Assembly (NCBI GenBank): GCA_040904785.1
Contig: JBBDSV010000028.1
Coordinates: 1-46,234, forward strand
DNA: 46,234 nt
Source of the DNA: JBBDSV01 sp040904785
Lineage (GTDB): Bacteria; Actinomycetota; Nitriliruptoria; Nitriliruptorales; Nitriliruptoraceae
Direction: 5' to 3'
Shown here: piece after piece, positions 24,054-31,838 of the stretch
Numbering within the stretch: position 1 is the stretch's first letter
How the letters are laid out: every line of letters starts with the position of its first letter
The notes under the pieces: generated by a model
Seen by the model: only the letters and a program-made list of their open reading frames with translations
The model's database searches: none
Told to the model about the DNA's origin: nothing
Made by a program: the position numbers and the translations under genes

Positions 24054-25486
24054 CGCCGGCGATGACGGCACGGGTCACGTCTGCGACGATCAGCGACGTG
24101 CGCTCGGTGTTCGACCAGGCGCTTCGCGTACCACTCGAGACGCCGTGCACGGTGCTCGTCGGGCCGAATCGATCCGGGTCATCGACGGTCTTGTTCGCAA
24201 TCGCGGCCGGCCTCGACGCCACCGTGCGATTCCGTCCGGCGCGTGATCTGCCGCGCGGACGGCCCGGACGCCCGCGCGTGGCGTTCACACTGGCCGACGG
24301 CACGCCCATTTCCTCCGAGTGGGACATCGATCGCGGGACGCGTTCGACCGATCGGCCGTTCGACCGCCGTGTCGTGCATGCGACCGTGACGGCGACCCCT
24401 CGCGACCTGGTGCGTGCCACGCCGTTCGATCTCACGGATCCAGTGGTCCGTCACGACGTGGCACAGCACCTTCGCGACGCGATCCGCCCCGTCATCCCCG
24501 AGGTCTCTCAGGTCGCGATCGATGTCCAGGGCCGCGTCGAGGTGCGCGACGAGCTCGATGTCGCCCTGCCTCCGGTGGGGGTGCGTGCGCTGGTCGCGGT
24601 CGGCATCGCACGAGCGATGATGACCTCGGGTCACGAGGTCGGAGCGGTCCTGATCGAGGCCCCCGAGGCATTCCTGCATCCCGCCGCACAGGAGGCGTTC
24701 GGCGCTCGATGGTGCCAGCTGGCAAGCCAGCTCGACGCGCCGGTCGTGGTGGCGACGTCGTCGCCGTTCGCGATACCCCGAACGGCCGACGTCTCAGTGC
24801 TCGCACTGGCCCGCGATGACTACGGTCGGACCTCGGTGACCGGAAGCGCACGAGGTGACCGTCCGCACGCTCGGCTTCTGGGCGGTCTCCTCGGTGATCC
24901 CGGTGTGGCCGACGTGCTCGATCGGATTGCCGAGATCGGACCCGATACGCGGGCTGCGCTGGTCGTCGAAGGTGGGACCGATGAGGCGTATCTCTTCCAT
25001 ACCGCCGAACGGCTCGGCCGGCTCGATGTGCTGGAAGGCGTGGCGATTCTGCCCGCCGGCGGAGCGATGCCCGCAGCACTCGAGACGATCCTGTTGCGGG
25101 CCGAGACGCGCGTACCGGTCTTCGTGCTGCTCGACCATGACGACGCCGGCAGGCGTGCCCGCGACACGCTCGTGTCGCGGTTCGGGTTCACGCGCGCGAC
25201 GTCCATCGTGACCTACGCCGACGTGATCGAGGGCGGGCCACCTGGCGTGGAGGCGGAGACGTTGTTCGACGTCGACCTCGTGCGGCGCTTCGTTGCCGAG
25301 CACGGACCGGCGGCGCTCGAGCGTGAGCGCCGCGAGCATGGGGTGACGACGGTCGACCTCACGTCTTCGGGCAAGGCGGCGTTCGTCGGGTGGCTGAACC
25401 GCCAGCCGGACCTGGGATCGCTCGATCGGTGGAACGCGCTGCTCGATCTGCTCGCCGACCGCTTCGACGGCGACCGGTCCGTGTGA
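24050..25486 (+). CDS. OLD-like protein: degenerate ABC-type ATPase plus TOPRIM nuclease domain
   Basis: A 478-residue protein with the two-part layout of OLD (overcoming lysogenisation defect) nucleases. The ATPase half has a P-loop remnant VGPNRSGSS (37-45) whose lysine is serine, a Walker B remnant VLIEAPEAFLHP (200-211) whose catalytic glutamate is alanine, and ATSSPFAIP (235-243) where the switch histidine of THSP is serine. The TOPRIM half keeps the metal ligands: E307 in VVEGGTDE and D362/D364 in LLDHDDAG. So ATP hydrolysis is probably lost but nuclease chemistry may remain. It starts at GTG 24050 overlapping tyrS (or ATG 24062). Classical OLD proteins act in phage defence or DNA repair; the role here is unknown. 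Confidence 0.8.
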   Translation: MTPAMTARVTSATISDVRSVFDQALRVPLETPCTVLVGPNRSGSSTVLFAIAAGLDATVRFRPARDLPRGRPGRPRVAFTLADGTPISSEWDIDRGTRSTDRPFDRRVVHATVTATPRDLVRATPFDLTDPVVRHDVAQHLRDAIRPVIPEVSQVAIDVQGRVEVRDELDVALPPVGVRALVAVGIARAMMTSGHEVGAVLIEAPEAFLHPAAQEAFGARWCQLASQLDAPVVVATSSPFAIPRTADVSVLALARDDYGRTSVTGSARGDRPHARLLGGLLGDPGVADVLDRIAEIGPDTRAALVVEGGTDEAYLFHTAERLGRLDVLEGVAILPAGGAMPAALETILLRAETRVPVFVLLDHDDAGRRARDTLVSRFGFTRATSIVTYADVIEGGPPGVEAETLFDVDLVRRFVAEHGPAALERERREHGVTTVDLTSSGKAAFVGWLNRQPDLGSLDRWNALLDLLADRFDGDRSV

Positions 25487-25803
25487 CGGCCGGTTCGCTC
25501 GTCGCGCATTTCCCCAGGATCGGCAGGCTTCGGTGTCCGCCGTGCGCGCGACCGCCTACGGTGCAGGTTGTGAGAGGACGAGAAGGTCGGGTACGGTCAT
25601 CCGGTCCTGGGCGCGCAGCCGGTCACGGTTGCGCGTGATGTACGTCTCCCTTGGCGTGATTGACCACGTCGACGACGTCACCGGGCCGCACCCCTGCCTC
25701 ACCGCCGGAACTGTCCGTGCGCGGGAGGCCAACTTGTCGGACACCTTCACGGTGGCCGGCCCGCACCGCAACACGCGGCGCGGCGCGACCAGAGGAGTGC
25801 ACG
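25487..25803. other. 317-base gene-free region before rpsF
   Basis: No convincing gene is seen on either strand; short open frames here lack ribosome-binding sites and family features. It should hold the promoter and 5' leader of the rpsF-ssb-rpsR-rplI operon. TACGGT at 25556-25561 is a possible -10 box without a good -35. The last 70 bases are very GC-rich (GGTGGCCGGCCCGCACCGC and onward) and could fold into a leader structure that binds the S6:S18 complex, as known in several phyla, but I could not match the consensus. Confidence 0.4.
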
Positions 25804-26109
25804 ATGCGCCGCTACGAAACCATGGTGATCATCACGGACACCATCGAAGACGAGGCCGCCCATGCGGCTTTCGAACGGGTGAAGGGCATTCTCGCCGATC
25901 AGGGCGGGGAGCTGCTCGACGAGGCATGGTGGGGACGCCGCCAGCTCGCCTTTGAGATCAACAAGCGCACCCACGCGTACTACGGGGTGCTCGATTTCCG
26001 TGCCACTGCCGAGGCGGTTGCCGAACTCGAACGACTCATGAAGATCACTGACGACATCGTTCGGTTCAAGACTGTTCGCCCCGAGGTTCGCGTCCGTTCC
26101 GTCGCCTGA
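25804..26109 (+). CDS. rpsF: 30S ribosomal protein S6
   Basis: Component of the platform of the small subunit, where it pairs with S18. The 101-residue product opens MRRYETMVIITDTIED, has the GRRQLAFEINKRTHAYYGVLDF-type core strand and ends near VRPEVRVRSVA. ATG at 25804 follows AGAGGAG by six bases. It heads the classical rpsF-ssb-rpsR-rplI-dnaB set. The length is normal and lacks the acidic C-terminal extension found in some other bacteria. Confidence 0.97.
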   Translation: MRRYETMVIITDTIEDEAAHAAFERVKGILADQGGELLDEAWWGRRQLAFEINKRTHAYYGVLDFRATAEAVAELERLMKITDDIVRFKTVRPEVRVRSVA

Positions 26110-26176
26110 CTTCGCTGCCCGACCCTCCTCCTCTCCGAGACGTGTCGAGCCAACACCACTGGCGCAAGGAGCGATT

Positions 26177-26614
26177 GTGGCGTTCGAGAGCAACTTCATC
26201 ACCTTTGTCGGCAACCTGACCGACGACCCCGAGCTGCGGTTCACGCAGTCGGGGACCCCCGTCGTCACGCTGCGGGTCGCGTCGAACCGCCGCTGGACCG
26301 GACGCGATGGCCAGCAGCAGGAAGAGACGACCTACCTGAACGTCAACGCGTGGCGTGACCTGGCAGAGAACGCCGGCGAGTCGCTCGCGAAGGGTGACCG
26401 GGTCGTCGTCATCGGCCGGGTCCGCGTGCGCAGCTACGAGAACCGTGAGGGCCAGACCGTCTGGACGACGGAGATCGAAGCCGACGAGATCGCACCATCG
26501 CTGCGCTGGGCCCAAGCCAAGCCCACACGCACGAGCGGCGGCGGCTCGGGAGCGTCGGACGCGTCGACGGGTGCTGCCGCGCCGCCACCAGCCGATGACG
26601 ACGTACCGTTCTGA
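26177..26614 (+). CDS. ssb: Single-stranded DNA-binding protein
   Basis: Tetrameric OB-fold protein coating single-stranded DNA during replication and repair. Of 145 residues, about 1-112 form the OB domain (FITFVGNLTDDPELRF, TYLNVNAWRDLAENA, VVVIGRVRVRSYENREGQ). A short glycine/serine linker leads to the acidic tip DDDVPF that recruits partner proteins. GTG at 26177 lies after AAGGAG. It is the replication-associated copy, placed between rpsF and rpsR as usual. Confidence 0.97.
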   Translation: MAFESNFITFVGNLTDDPELRFTQSGTPVVTLRVASNRRWTGRDGQQQEETTYLNVNAWRDLAENAGESLAKGDRVVVIGRVRVRSYENREGQTVWTTEIEADEIAPSLRWAQAKPTRTSGGGSGASDASTGAAAPPPADDDVPF

Positions 26615-26692
26615 TTCCACCACCACCATCAGCCCTACTGACCGGCGCCGATGCACGTACGTGTCGGCCGCGCCCCTAAGAGGAGCACGCCC

Positions 26693-26935
26693 ATGCCGTC
26701 CCGCAAGAACGCGAAAGACACCAAGCCCCGCAAGGCGAAGCCCTGTCCGATCTGCTCACAGGGCATCGAGTACATCGACTACAAGGATCTGGCGTTGATC
26801 AAGCCGTTCCTCAATGAACGCGCGAAGATCAAGGCCCGCCGGACCTCAGGTGCGTGCGCCAAGTGCCAGAAGAATCTCGCCGCGGCGGTCAAGAACGCGC
26901 GCGAGATGGCACTCATCCCGTACACGACCCGCTGA
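26693..26935 (+). CDS. rpsR: 30S ribosomal protein S18
   Basis: Small-subunit platform protein that pairs with S6. The frame from ATG 26693, preceded by AAGAGGAG, gives 80 residues. It has four cysteines in two CxxC pairs (PCPIC and CAKC), so it is the zinc-binding C+ paralogue type. Actinobacteria often carry a second, zinc-independent C- copy elsewhere, expressed at low zinc. The DYKDLALIKPFLNERAKIKARRTSG core is standard. Confidence 0.97.
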   Translation: MPSRKNAKDTKPRKAKPCPICSQGIEYIDYKDLALIKPFLNERAKIKARRTSGACAKCQKNLAAAVKNAREMALIPYTTR

Positions 26936-26945
26936 GGAGCCACCC

Positions 26946-27593
26946 ATGAAGGTCATCCTGAAACGCGAGGTCGACAACCTGGGTCTGCCCGGGGACGTCG
27001 TCGACGTCGCCGACGGCTACGGCCGCAACTACCTCATTCCCCGCGGCATGGCGATCCTCGCCACCCGGGGAGCGATGAAGGACGCCGAGGCGATCACCCG
27101 ATCGCGCAAGGCGGCCGAAGCCAAGACGCTGGGAACCGCCGAAGCCATGCGTGAGGTGCTCGAGGAGCGGGCGCTGCGGATCACCGCACGCGTCGACGAG
27201 CGCGGCGCACTCTACGGCTCGGTCAGCAGCGTCGACATCGAACGTGTCCTGCGCGAGCGGGGACATGACATTCCACGCAAACGCATCGAACTCAAGGGCA
27301 CGATCAAGGAGATCGGAACCTACGAGATCCCCGTGCGCGTCCACCCACAGGTGGCCGCGTCCGTGACGGTCGAAGTCGTCGACGTCGAAGGCAAGGTCGG
27401 CGTCGCCGGTGCTGTTGTCGACGAAGAGCCGCCGCCACTCGTCGGTGCAAACGAGGACGCGCTCGTCGAGCAGGCGCTGGAAGCAGCTGAGGCATACGAA
27501 GCCGAACACGCGGATGTCGAGGACGCTGACGAGGCGACGGACACATCGGCCAGCGGTGGCGCGGAAGAAACGAACGCGACGACGGTCTCGTAG
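26946..27593 (+). CDS. rplI: 50S ribosomal protein L9 with long acidic C-terminal tail
   Basis: Large-subunit protein that extends from the L1 side and helps maintain reading frame. Residues 1-50 form the N-terminal domain (MKVILKREVDNLGLPGDVVDVADGYGRNYL), then the connecting helix and the C-terminal domain to about residue 150. A further stretch of roughly 65 residues is dominated by E, D, A and T (EALEAAEAYEAEHADVEDAD), making the protein 215 residues against a usual length near 150. ATG at 26946 is 10 bases after rpsR. The tail is in frame and uninterrupted, so it is likely real. Confidence 0.95.
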   Translation: MKVILKREVDNLGLPGDVVDVADGYGRNYLIPRGMAILATRGAMKDAEAITRSRKAAEAKTLGTAEAMREVLEERALRITARVDERGALYGSVSSVDIERVLRERGHDIPRKRIELKGTIKEIGTYEIPVRVHPQVAASVTVEVVDVEGKVGVAGAVVDEEPPPLVGANEDALVEQALEAAEAYEAEHADVEDADEATDTSASGGAEETNATTVS

Positions 27594-27610
27594 GCCGCGT
27601 CGTGTTCTTC

Positions 27611-27646
27611 CCCGGACACCCGTCGACGCATCGGTAGGTGTCCGGG
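27611..27646. terminator. Long hairpin between rplI and dnaB
   Basis: CCCGGACACC (27611-27620) and GGTGTCCGGG (27637-27646) are perfect 10-bp inverted arms with a 16-base loop, 17 bases after rplI. No T-run follows. It may attenuate transcription between the ribosomal genes and dnaB, allow separate dnaB expression, or be a binding site. Confidence 0.55.
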
Positions 27647-27719
27647 CGGCTCACGGTTGGCGGTGATGGTCTAGGTTGCCGGTGGGCCAACGCGAGCCGC
27701 ACCGGCAGGAGGCAAACGG

Positions 27720-30143
27720 GTGAGTGACGAGCGTGTCGCGTCTCCCGTTCCGGTGCCGGCTGGCGTTGGAGTCCCTACCCGGATCGAGCGGATTCCACCG
27801 CACTCGCTCGAGGCCGAGGTTTCGGTGCTCGGCGCCGCGCTGCTGTCGACGAATGCGACGTCAGACGTCGTCCAGATCCTTCATCCCGAGTACTTCTACC
27901 GCAACGCCCATCGGCTCGTTTTCGAGGCGATCCAGGCCCTGAGCACGGCCGGTGATGCAGTTGACACCGTGACCGTCACCGAATGGCTCGGTCGGCACGA
28001 CCGACTGGACGAAGTCGGTGGTCCCGCAGCGATTCACGATCTCACGGCGGCGGTTCCGACCGCAGCCAACGCGGCTCACTACGCGCGCATCGTGCGGCAG
28101 AAGGCGTTGCTGCGACGATTGATCGAAGCCGGCACCGAAGTCGTCCGTCTGGGGTTCGAGGACACCGACGACGCCGACACGATCGTCGATCGCGCCGAAA
28201 GCATCATCTACGACGTCGCGCAGTCCGGTGCCGACAGCGAATACGCCCGGCTGGGCGACTTGTTGACAACATCGTTCGAGCAGATCGAGCGTCTCGCCGA
28301 ACACGGTTCGGAAGTCACGGGACTTGCCACGGGGTTCAACGACCTCGATCGGCTCACCGCTGGCCTGCAACCGCAGAACCTGATCATCATCGCGGCCCGT
28401 CCGGCAATGGGAAAGTGTCTCGTCGGCGACACGCGCATCGTCGATGCGGCGACCGGTGCGCCGTGGACGATTCGGGAGCTGGTCGAACAGCGCCCGGACG
28501 ATGTCACCGTCCACGCGCTCGACGACCACGGCGAACTCGTCGCCGTCCGGCCGGACGACTTCGTCGCCAATGGCACCCGCCCGACGTGGCGCATCCGGAC
28601 GGCATCGGGGCGGACCGCCCAGATGACGGCCAACCACCCCCTGTACACGCCTGGCGGTTGGCGCGAGCTTGCGGATTTGTCGGCCGGCGACGTCGTCGCG
28701 GTGCCGCAACGGATCTGCATCGACGCGCCGGATTCGCCTGCCGGCGAGGTGCGTCGGCTGCGGCGCCTCGGACGTCTGCTCGGCGCTGCCGACCGTCGCG
28801 CGTGCGATCCCGGCATTGCGTTCGCAGGCCGTCGTGGCCACCCCGGCGCTGGCGCCGTGGGGTCCGGCACGACGACGCAGCTCCTTCTGCCGCGTGTCGA
28901 TGCACACGTGCTGCAGACGCACCGTGGGCCACGTTCGGCGAGCATCGACGATGCTGAGCGATTCGGTGGCCCCGCACACGAACGGGGCATACCCCACGAG
29001 GTGTTCACCGCTGGCGCCAACGGGCGGACCGCCTTCCTGGCGGCGGTGCTCGCGGCGAATGCCGCGGTCGACGTTGCGCGCGGCGGCCTTCGTCTGACGT
29101 ACGTGACGCGTTCGGCGCGCCTTGCGCACGACCTGCAGCACCTGCTGCTCCGACACGGGCGCACGAGCGTCGTCGCGTCGGGTGACGGACCGGTCAGTCT
29201 CGAGTGCGCCGTCGACGGCGAACTCGGCAATGACGGCGACCTGGAAGCCACACTTGCCGCGTGGATGGATGCGGTACCCGTCGGTGACGACATCTTGTTC
29301 GAGGAACTGGCGGCGATCGAACCGGGAGGATCCGAGCCGGTCTTCGACCTGACGATCGAACCCTGGCACAGCTTCGTCGCCGACGATCTCGTCGTGCACA
29401 ATTCGTCGCTTGCACTGGGCATCTCCCACTATGTCGCTGCGCGCCTGGGGCGTCCGGCGATCATGTTCAGCCTGGAGATGTCGAAGATCGAGATCGTGAA
29501 CCGGTTGTTGTCGTCGGAAGCTCGGATCGATTCGTCGCGACTGCGCACGGGCCGCCTCGAAGAGAGTGATTGGCGCAAACTCGGGGACGCGCTCGGCACG
29601 CTCGCGGAGGCCCCGCTGTTCATCGACGACACCCCATCCATTTCGCTCAACGAGATCCGTGCGAAGTGCCGGCGTCTGCAACAGAAGCACGGACTGGACC
29701 TCGTGATCGTCGACTACCTGCAGTTGATGCAGTCACCACGGCGCATCGAGTCGCGGCAGCAGGAGGTCGCCGAGATCTCGCGGGGTCTGAAGATGCTCGC
29801 CAAGGAACTCGACGTGCCGGTCATCGCCTTGTCGCAGTTGTCTCGTCAGCCCGAAGCGCGGACGGACAAGCGGCCGCAGCTGGCCGACCTTCGGGAGAGC
29901 GGCTCGATCGAACAGGACGCCGACATCGTCGGGTTCATCTATCGCGATGAGATCTACGACGAGGACAGCCCGGATCGCGGTATCGCCGAACTGATCATCG
30001 CCAAGCACCGGAACGGGCCGACGAGCGTGGTCAAGCTCGCGTTCCTCAATCATCTGACGACGTTCGCGAACCTCGCGCGTGGTCCGGCACCGGGAGCGCC
30101 GGCTGCCGTGTCCAACGGGCAGCCGCCGCCAACGCCGGTGTAG
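27720..30143 (+). CDS. dnaB: Replicative DNA helicase DnaB, interrupted by an intein
   Basis: Hexameric helicase that unwinds DNA at the replication fork. The precursor has 807 residues. The N-extein (1-232) holds the primase-interacting N-terminal domain (RIPPHSLEAEVSVLGAALL) and runs to GK of the Walker A ARPAMGK. An intein of 329 residues follows (233-561), and the C-extein resumes with SSLALGISHYVA and contains MFSLEMSK, the Walker B VIVDYLQLM, LSQLSRQPEARTDKRPQ and LRESGSIEQDAD. Removing the intein restores a 478-residue DnaB with an intact P-loop GKSS, so splicing is essential for function. GTG at 27720 follows CAGGAGG. The gene comes after rplI as in most bacteria. Confidence 0.96.
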   Translation: MSDERVASPVPVPAGVGVPTRIERIPPHSLEAEVSVLGAALLSTNATSDVVQILHPEYFYRNAHRLVFEAIQALSTAGDAVDTVTVTEWLGRHDRLDEVGGPAAIHDLTAAVPTAANAAHYARIVRQKALLRRLIEAGTEVVRLGFEDTDDADTIVDRAESIIYDVAQSGADSEYARLGDLLTTSFEQIERLAEHGSEVTGLATGFNDLDRLTAGLQPQNLIIIAARPAMGKCLVGDTRIVDAATGAPWTIRELVEQRPDDVTVHALDDHGELVAVRPDDFVANGTRPTWRIRTASGRTAQMTANHPLYTPGGWRELADLSAGDVVAVPQRICIDAPDSPAGEVRRLRRLGRLLGAADRRACDPGIAFAGRRGHPGAGAVGSGTTTQLLLPRVDAHVLQTHRGPRSASIDDAERFGGPAHERGIPHEVFTAGANGRTAFLAAVLAANAAVDVARGGLRLTYVTRSARLAHDLQHLLLRHGRTSVVASGDGPVSLECAVDGELGNDGDLEATLAAWMDAVPVGDDILFEELAAIEPGGSEPVFDLTIEPWHSFVADDLVVHNSSLALGISHYVAARLGRPAIMFSLEMSKIEIVNRLLSSEARIDSSRLRTGRLEESDWRKLGDALGTLAEAPLFIDDTPSISLNEIRAKCRRLQQKHGLDLVIVDYLQLMQSPRRIESRQQEVAEISRGLKMLAKELDVPVIALSQLSRQPEARTDKRPQLADLRESGSIEQDADIVGFIYRDEIYDEDSPDRGIAELIIAKHRNGPTSVVKLAFLNHLTTFANLARGPAPGAPAAVSNGQPPPTPV
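28416..29402 (+). mobile_element. DnaB intein (P-loop insertion) with degenerate LAGLIDADG domain
   Basis: Self-splicing protein element of 329 residues in DnaB. Block A begins with C1 (CLVGDTRIVDAATGAPW), block B carries TANHPLYTPGG with the catalytic TxxH, block F is PVFDLTIEPWHSFVADDLVV, and block G ends HN before the +1 serine, so all splicing residues are present. The middle 150 residues correspond to a homing endonuclease, but the two LAGLIDADG helices read LGRLLGAADRR and FLAAVLAANAAVDV: both catalytic acidic positions are alanine or otherwise lost. Insertion between GK and S of Walker A is a known DnaB intein site. Confidence 0.93.
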
Positions 30144-30156
30144 ACCGGGGCTCGCC

Positions 30157-30705
30157 GTGACCTCGCACACCGGGAAGCTGCTGGTCGCGCTGCCGGCCCT
30201 GGCCGACGAACCGTTTCGCCGCACCGTGGTGTTGCTGCTCGATCACGATGCCGACGGCGCGCTTGGCGTCGTTCTGAATCGCCCGACAGACGCGCTGCTC
30301 GATGGCCCGCTGGCCGCGTGGGCGCCCCTGGCCGTACCGCCGCAGCGGGTGTTCGGTGGTGGGCCGGTCGAACCGACCGCCGTCGTCGCCATCGGTCGTT
30401 CCCCGGACGGCGCCGTCGGTGACTGGGAGCCCATCATCGAACGGGTTCGTCTCGTCGCGCTCGACGCTGACGTCGACGAGGTCGCTGACGAAGTGACGCA
30501 GATGCGTGTGTTCGCCGGCTATGCCGGATGGTCGGCCGGGCAACTCGAAGACGAGATCGCTGCCGGCGCGTGGGTGGTCGTCGACGCCGACCCTGTAGAC
30601 GTGTTCACCGTCGAGCCCGACCGCCTGTGGAGGCACGTGCTGCAACGGCAGCCGGGGACGCTCAAGTTCCTCGCAGTGTTCCCCGACGACCCAACGCGCA
30701 ACTGA
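30157..30705 (+). CDS. YqgE/AlgH family protein (DUF179)
   Basis: A 182-residue cytosolic protein of the AlgH/YqgE family, whose biochemical role is not settled. Family hallmarks are TGKLLVALPALADEPFRRTVVLLLDHDADGALGVVLNRP across the first 40 residues in pieces, VFGGGPVEP, the RVFAGYAGWSAGQLEDEI segment near residues 118-135 and WRHVLQRQ near the C-terminus. GTG at 30157 starts 14 bases after the dnaB stop; the ribosome-binding site is weak (GGGG). Co-transcription with dnaB is possible. Confidence 0.9.
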   Translation: MTSHTGKLLVALPALADEPFRRTVVLLLDHDADGALGVVLNRPTDALLDGPLAAWAPLAVPPQRVFGGGPVEPTAVVAIGRSPDGAVGDWEPIIERVRLVALDADVDEVADEVTQMRVFAGYAGWSAGQLEDEIAAGAWVVVDADPVDVFTVEPDRLWRHVLQRQPGTLKFLAVFPDDPTRN

Positions 30706-30844
30706 CGACGAACGCGCGCCGCACGACCCGCATGACAACCATCAGTGCGGATGGGCGCAGCGAAGCAGCCGTCGCGGCGTCAGGGGCAGAGGCAGCGTTT
30801 CGTAGACTCGTCCGACGCGTGTCGTCAATGGGACCGGAGCCAAC

Positions 30845-31084
30845 GTGGGCACGACCTCGTGGACATTTCTGCTCGTGGGCTCGTTCGCCGCGCTCGGCGC
30901 GGCGATGTCGCTGGGCACGCTTGCCGCTCTCCTGCGCTACCGGAGGACGGGAACGTTTCCGGGTTCCGAGGAGTCCGCGAACCTGTCTGCGGGCCGCCTT
31001 GCCGGGCTGTGGCTTCGCATCGGCATCGGCGCGGTCATCGCCATCGCGGGCTTCGTGACCATCCAGCGCACCGGCGCCTGGTGA
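30845..31084 (+). CDS. Small two-helix membrane protein, unknown function
   Basis: A 79-residue protein from GTG 30845, preceded by CGGAG. Two hydrophobic stretches (about 6-28, WTFLLVGSFAALGAAMSLGT, and 52-73, LAGLWLRIGIGAVIAIAGFV) are joined by a basic, serine-rich loop (RYRRTGTFPGSEESAN), suggesting both ends outside and the loop in the cytosol. No family is recognised. It is flanked by the YqgE gene and convergent with the TetR gene, 10 bases away. Confidence 0.7.
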   Translation: MGTTSWTFLLVGSFAALGAAMSLGTLAALLRYRRTGTFPGSEESANLSAGRLAGLWLRIGIGAVIAIAGFVTIQRTGAW

Positions 31085-31094
31085 CCGGTGCGGC

Positions 31095-31769
31095 CTATGG
31101 CCGGGTGGGATCCGGATTGGGGTCGACGTCCGGTCCGTACGCGTCCGCGATCGCGCCGAGCGACGTAATGTAGAGCTGCAGGCGCCGTCGCGCCGCGGCC
31201 GGGTCACGCTGTACGACGTGCTGCAGGATCAGCCCGTCCATGGTGGCCGCGAAATAGCGTGCGAGGTCTTCGCGCTCCTGGCCGTCGGGAACACCCGGCA
31301 CGTGGGCGAGCACGAGCATGACGGCGCGCGCCATCCGTTCGTACTGGAACTGCGCGAGATCGACGAGGTCCGGATCGCGCAAGGCGTGCACGGTGAGTTC
31401 GTACTGCGCCAACTGCAGATCGGGCGTCGCCTCGATGAATTCCCAGAACCCGTGGATGACCCGTTCGGCGAAGTCGCGCAGGTCGCGCGTGTCCTCGCCG
31501 ACCGACTGCGTCAAGACGTACTCGATGCCTTCGGAGAACCGGTCGATGACGGCACGCAGGAGGTCGTTCTTGCTGTCGAAGGCGTAGTGAAACGCACCGA
31601 GCGCGAGACCCGCCTCATCGGTGATCCGCCGCGTCGTCGTGCCCACGATGCCTTCCGAAGCGACGACGTTGATCGCGGCTTCGATCAGCTGCTCGCGTCG
31701 CTCGGCGACTGATCGCCGTTCCTGCTGTTCGCGCACGTCCGTGTCCCACTGCCGAAGTTCGACCTGCAC
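31095..31769 (-). CDS. TetR-family transcriptional regulator
   Basis: A 224-residue regulator. Residues about 20-65 form the TetR DNA-binding domain (RREQLIEAAINVVASEGIVG, TTTRRITDEAGLALGAFHYAF), followed by FDSKNDLLRAVIDRF and a helical ligand-binding domain with a TetR_C-like DLARYFAATMDGLILQHV pattern. GTG at 31769 or at 31778 could start it. It is divergent from a threonine-dehydratase-like gene, with 69 bases between, so it may control that gene or itself. No clear TetR palindrome was found in the short gap. Ligand unknown. Confidence 0.9.
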   Translation of the reverse strand: MQVELRQWDTDVREQQERRSVAERREQLIEAAINVVASEGIVGTTTRRITDEAGLALGAFHYAFDSKNDLLRAVIDRFSEGIEYVLTQSVGEDTRDLRDFAERVIHGFWEFIEATPDLQLAQYELTVHALRDPDLVDLAQFQYERMARAVMLVLAHVPGVPDGQEREDLARYFAATMDGLILQHVVQRDPAAARRRLQLYITSLGAIADAYGPDVDPNPDPTRP

Positions 31770-31773
31770 CGAA

Positions 31774-31801
31774 TTCACCGCCCCGTCGGCCCGCGTAGAG
31801 T
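31774..31801 (+). promoter_or_regulatory. Candidate promoter for the threonine-dehydratase-like gene
   Basis: TTCACC (31774-31779) and TAGAGT (31796-31801) are 16 bases apart and 38 bases before the ATG at 31839. The -35 lies over the start of the divergent tetR gene. The match to a housekeeping promoter is moderate only. Confidence 0.3.
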
Positions 31802-31838
31802 AGCGAGCCGACAGTCCCGGCACGGTGAATGGTGCGCT

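Noticed and set aside
25556..25774. Small minus-strand gene in the rpsF upstream region
   Set aside because: A 72-codon frame without ribosome-binding site or recognisable features; the region is better explained as the rpsF leader.
27861..29690. 609-codon open frame on the minus strand across dnaB
   Set aside because: It is antisense to dnaB and its intein, whose motifs are unmistakable. The minus-strand product has no recognisable family, and long antisense frames are expected at this GC content.
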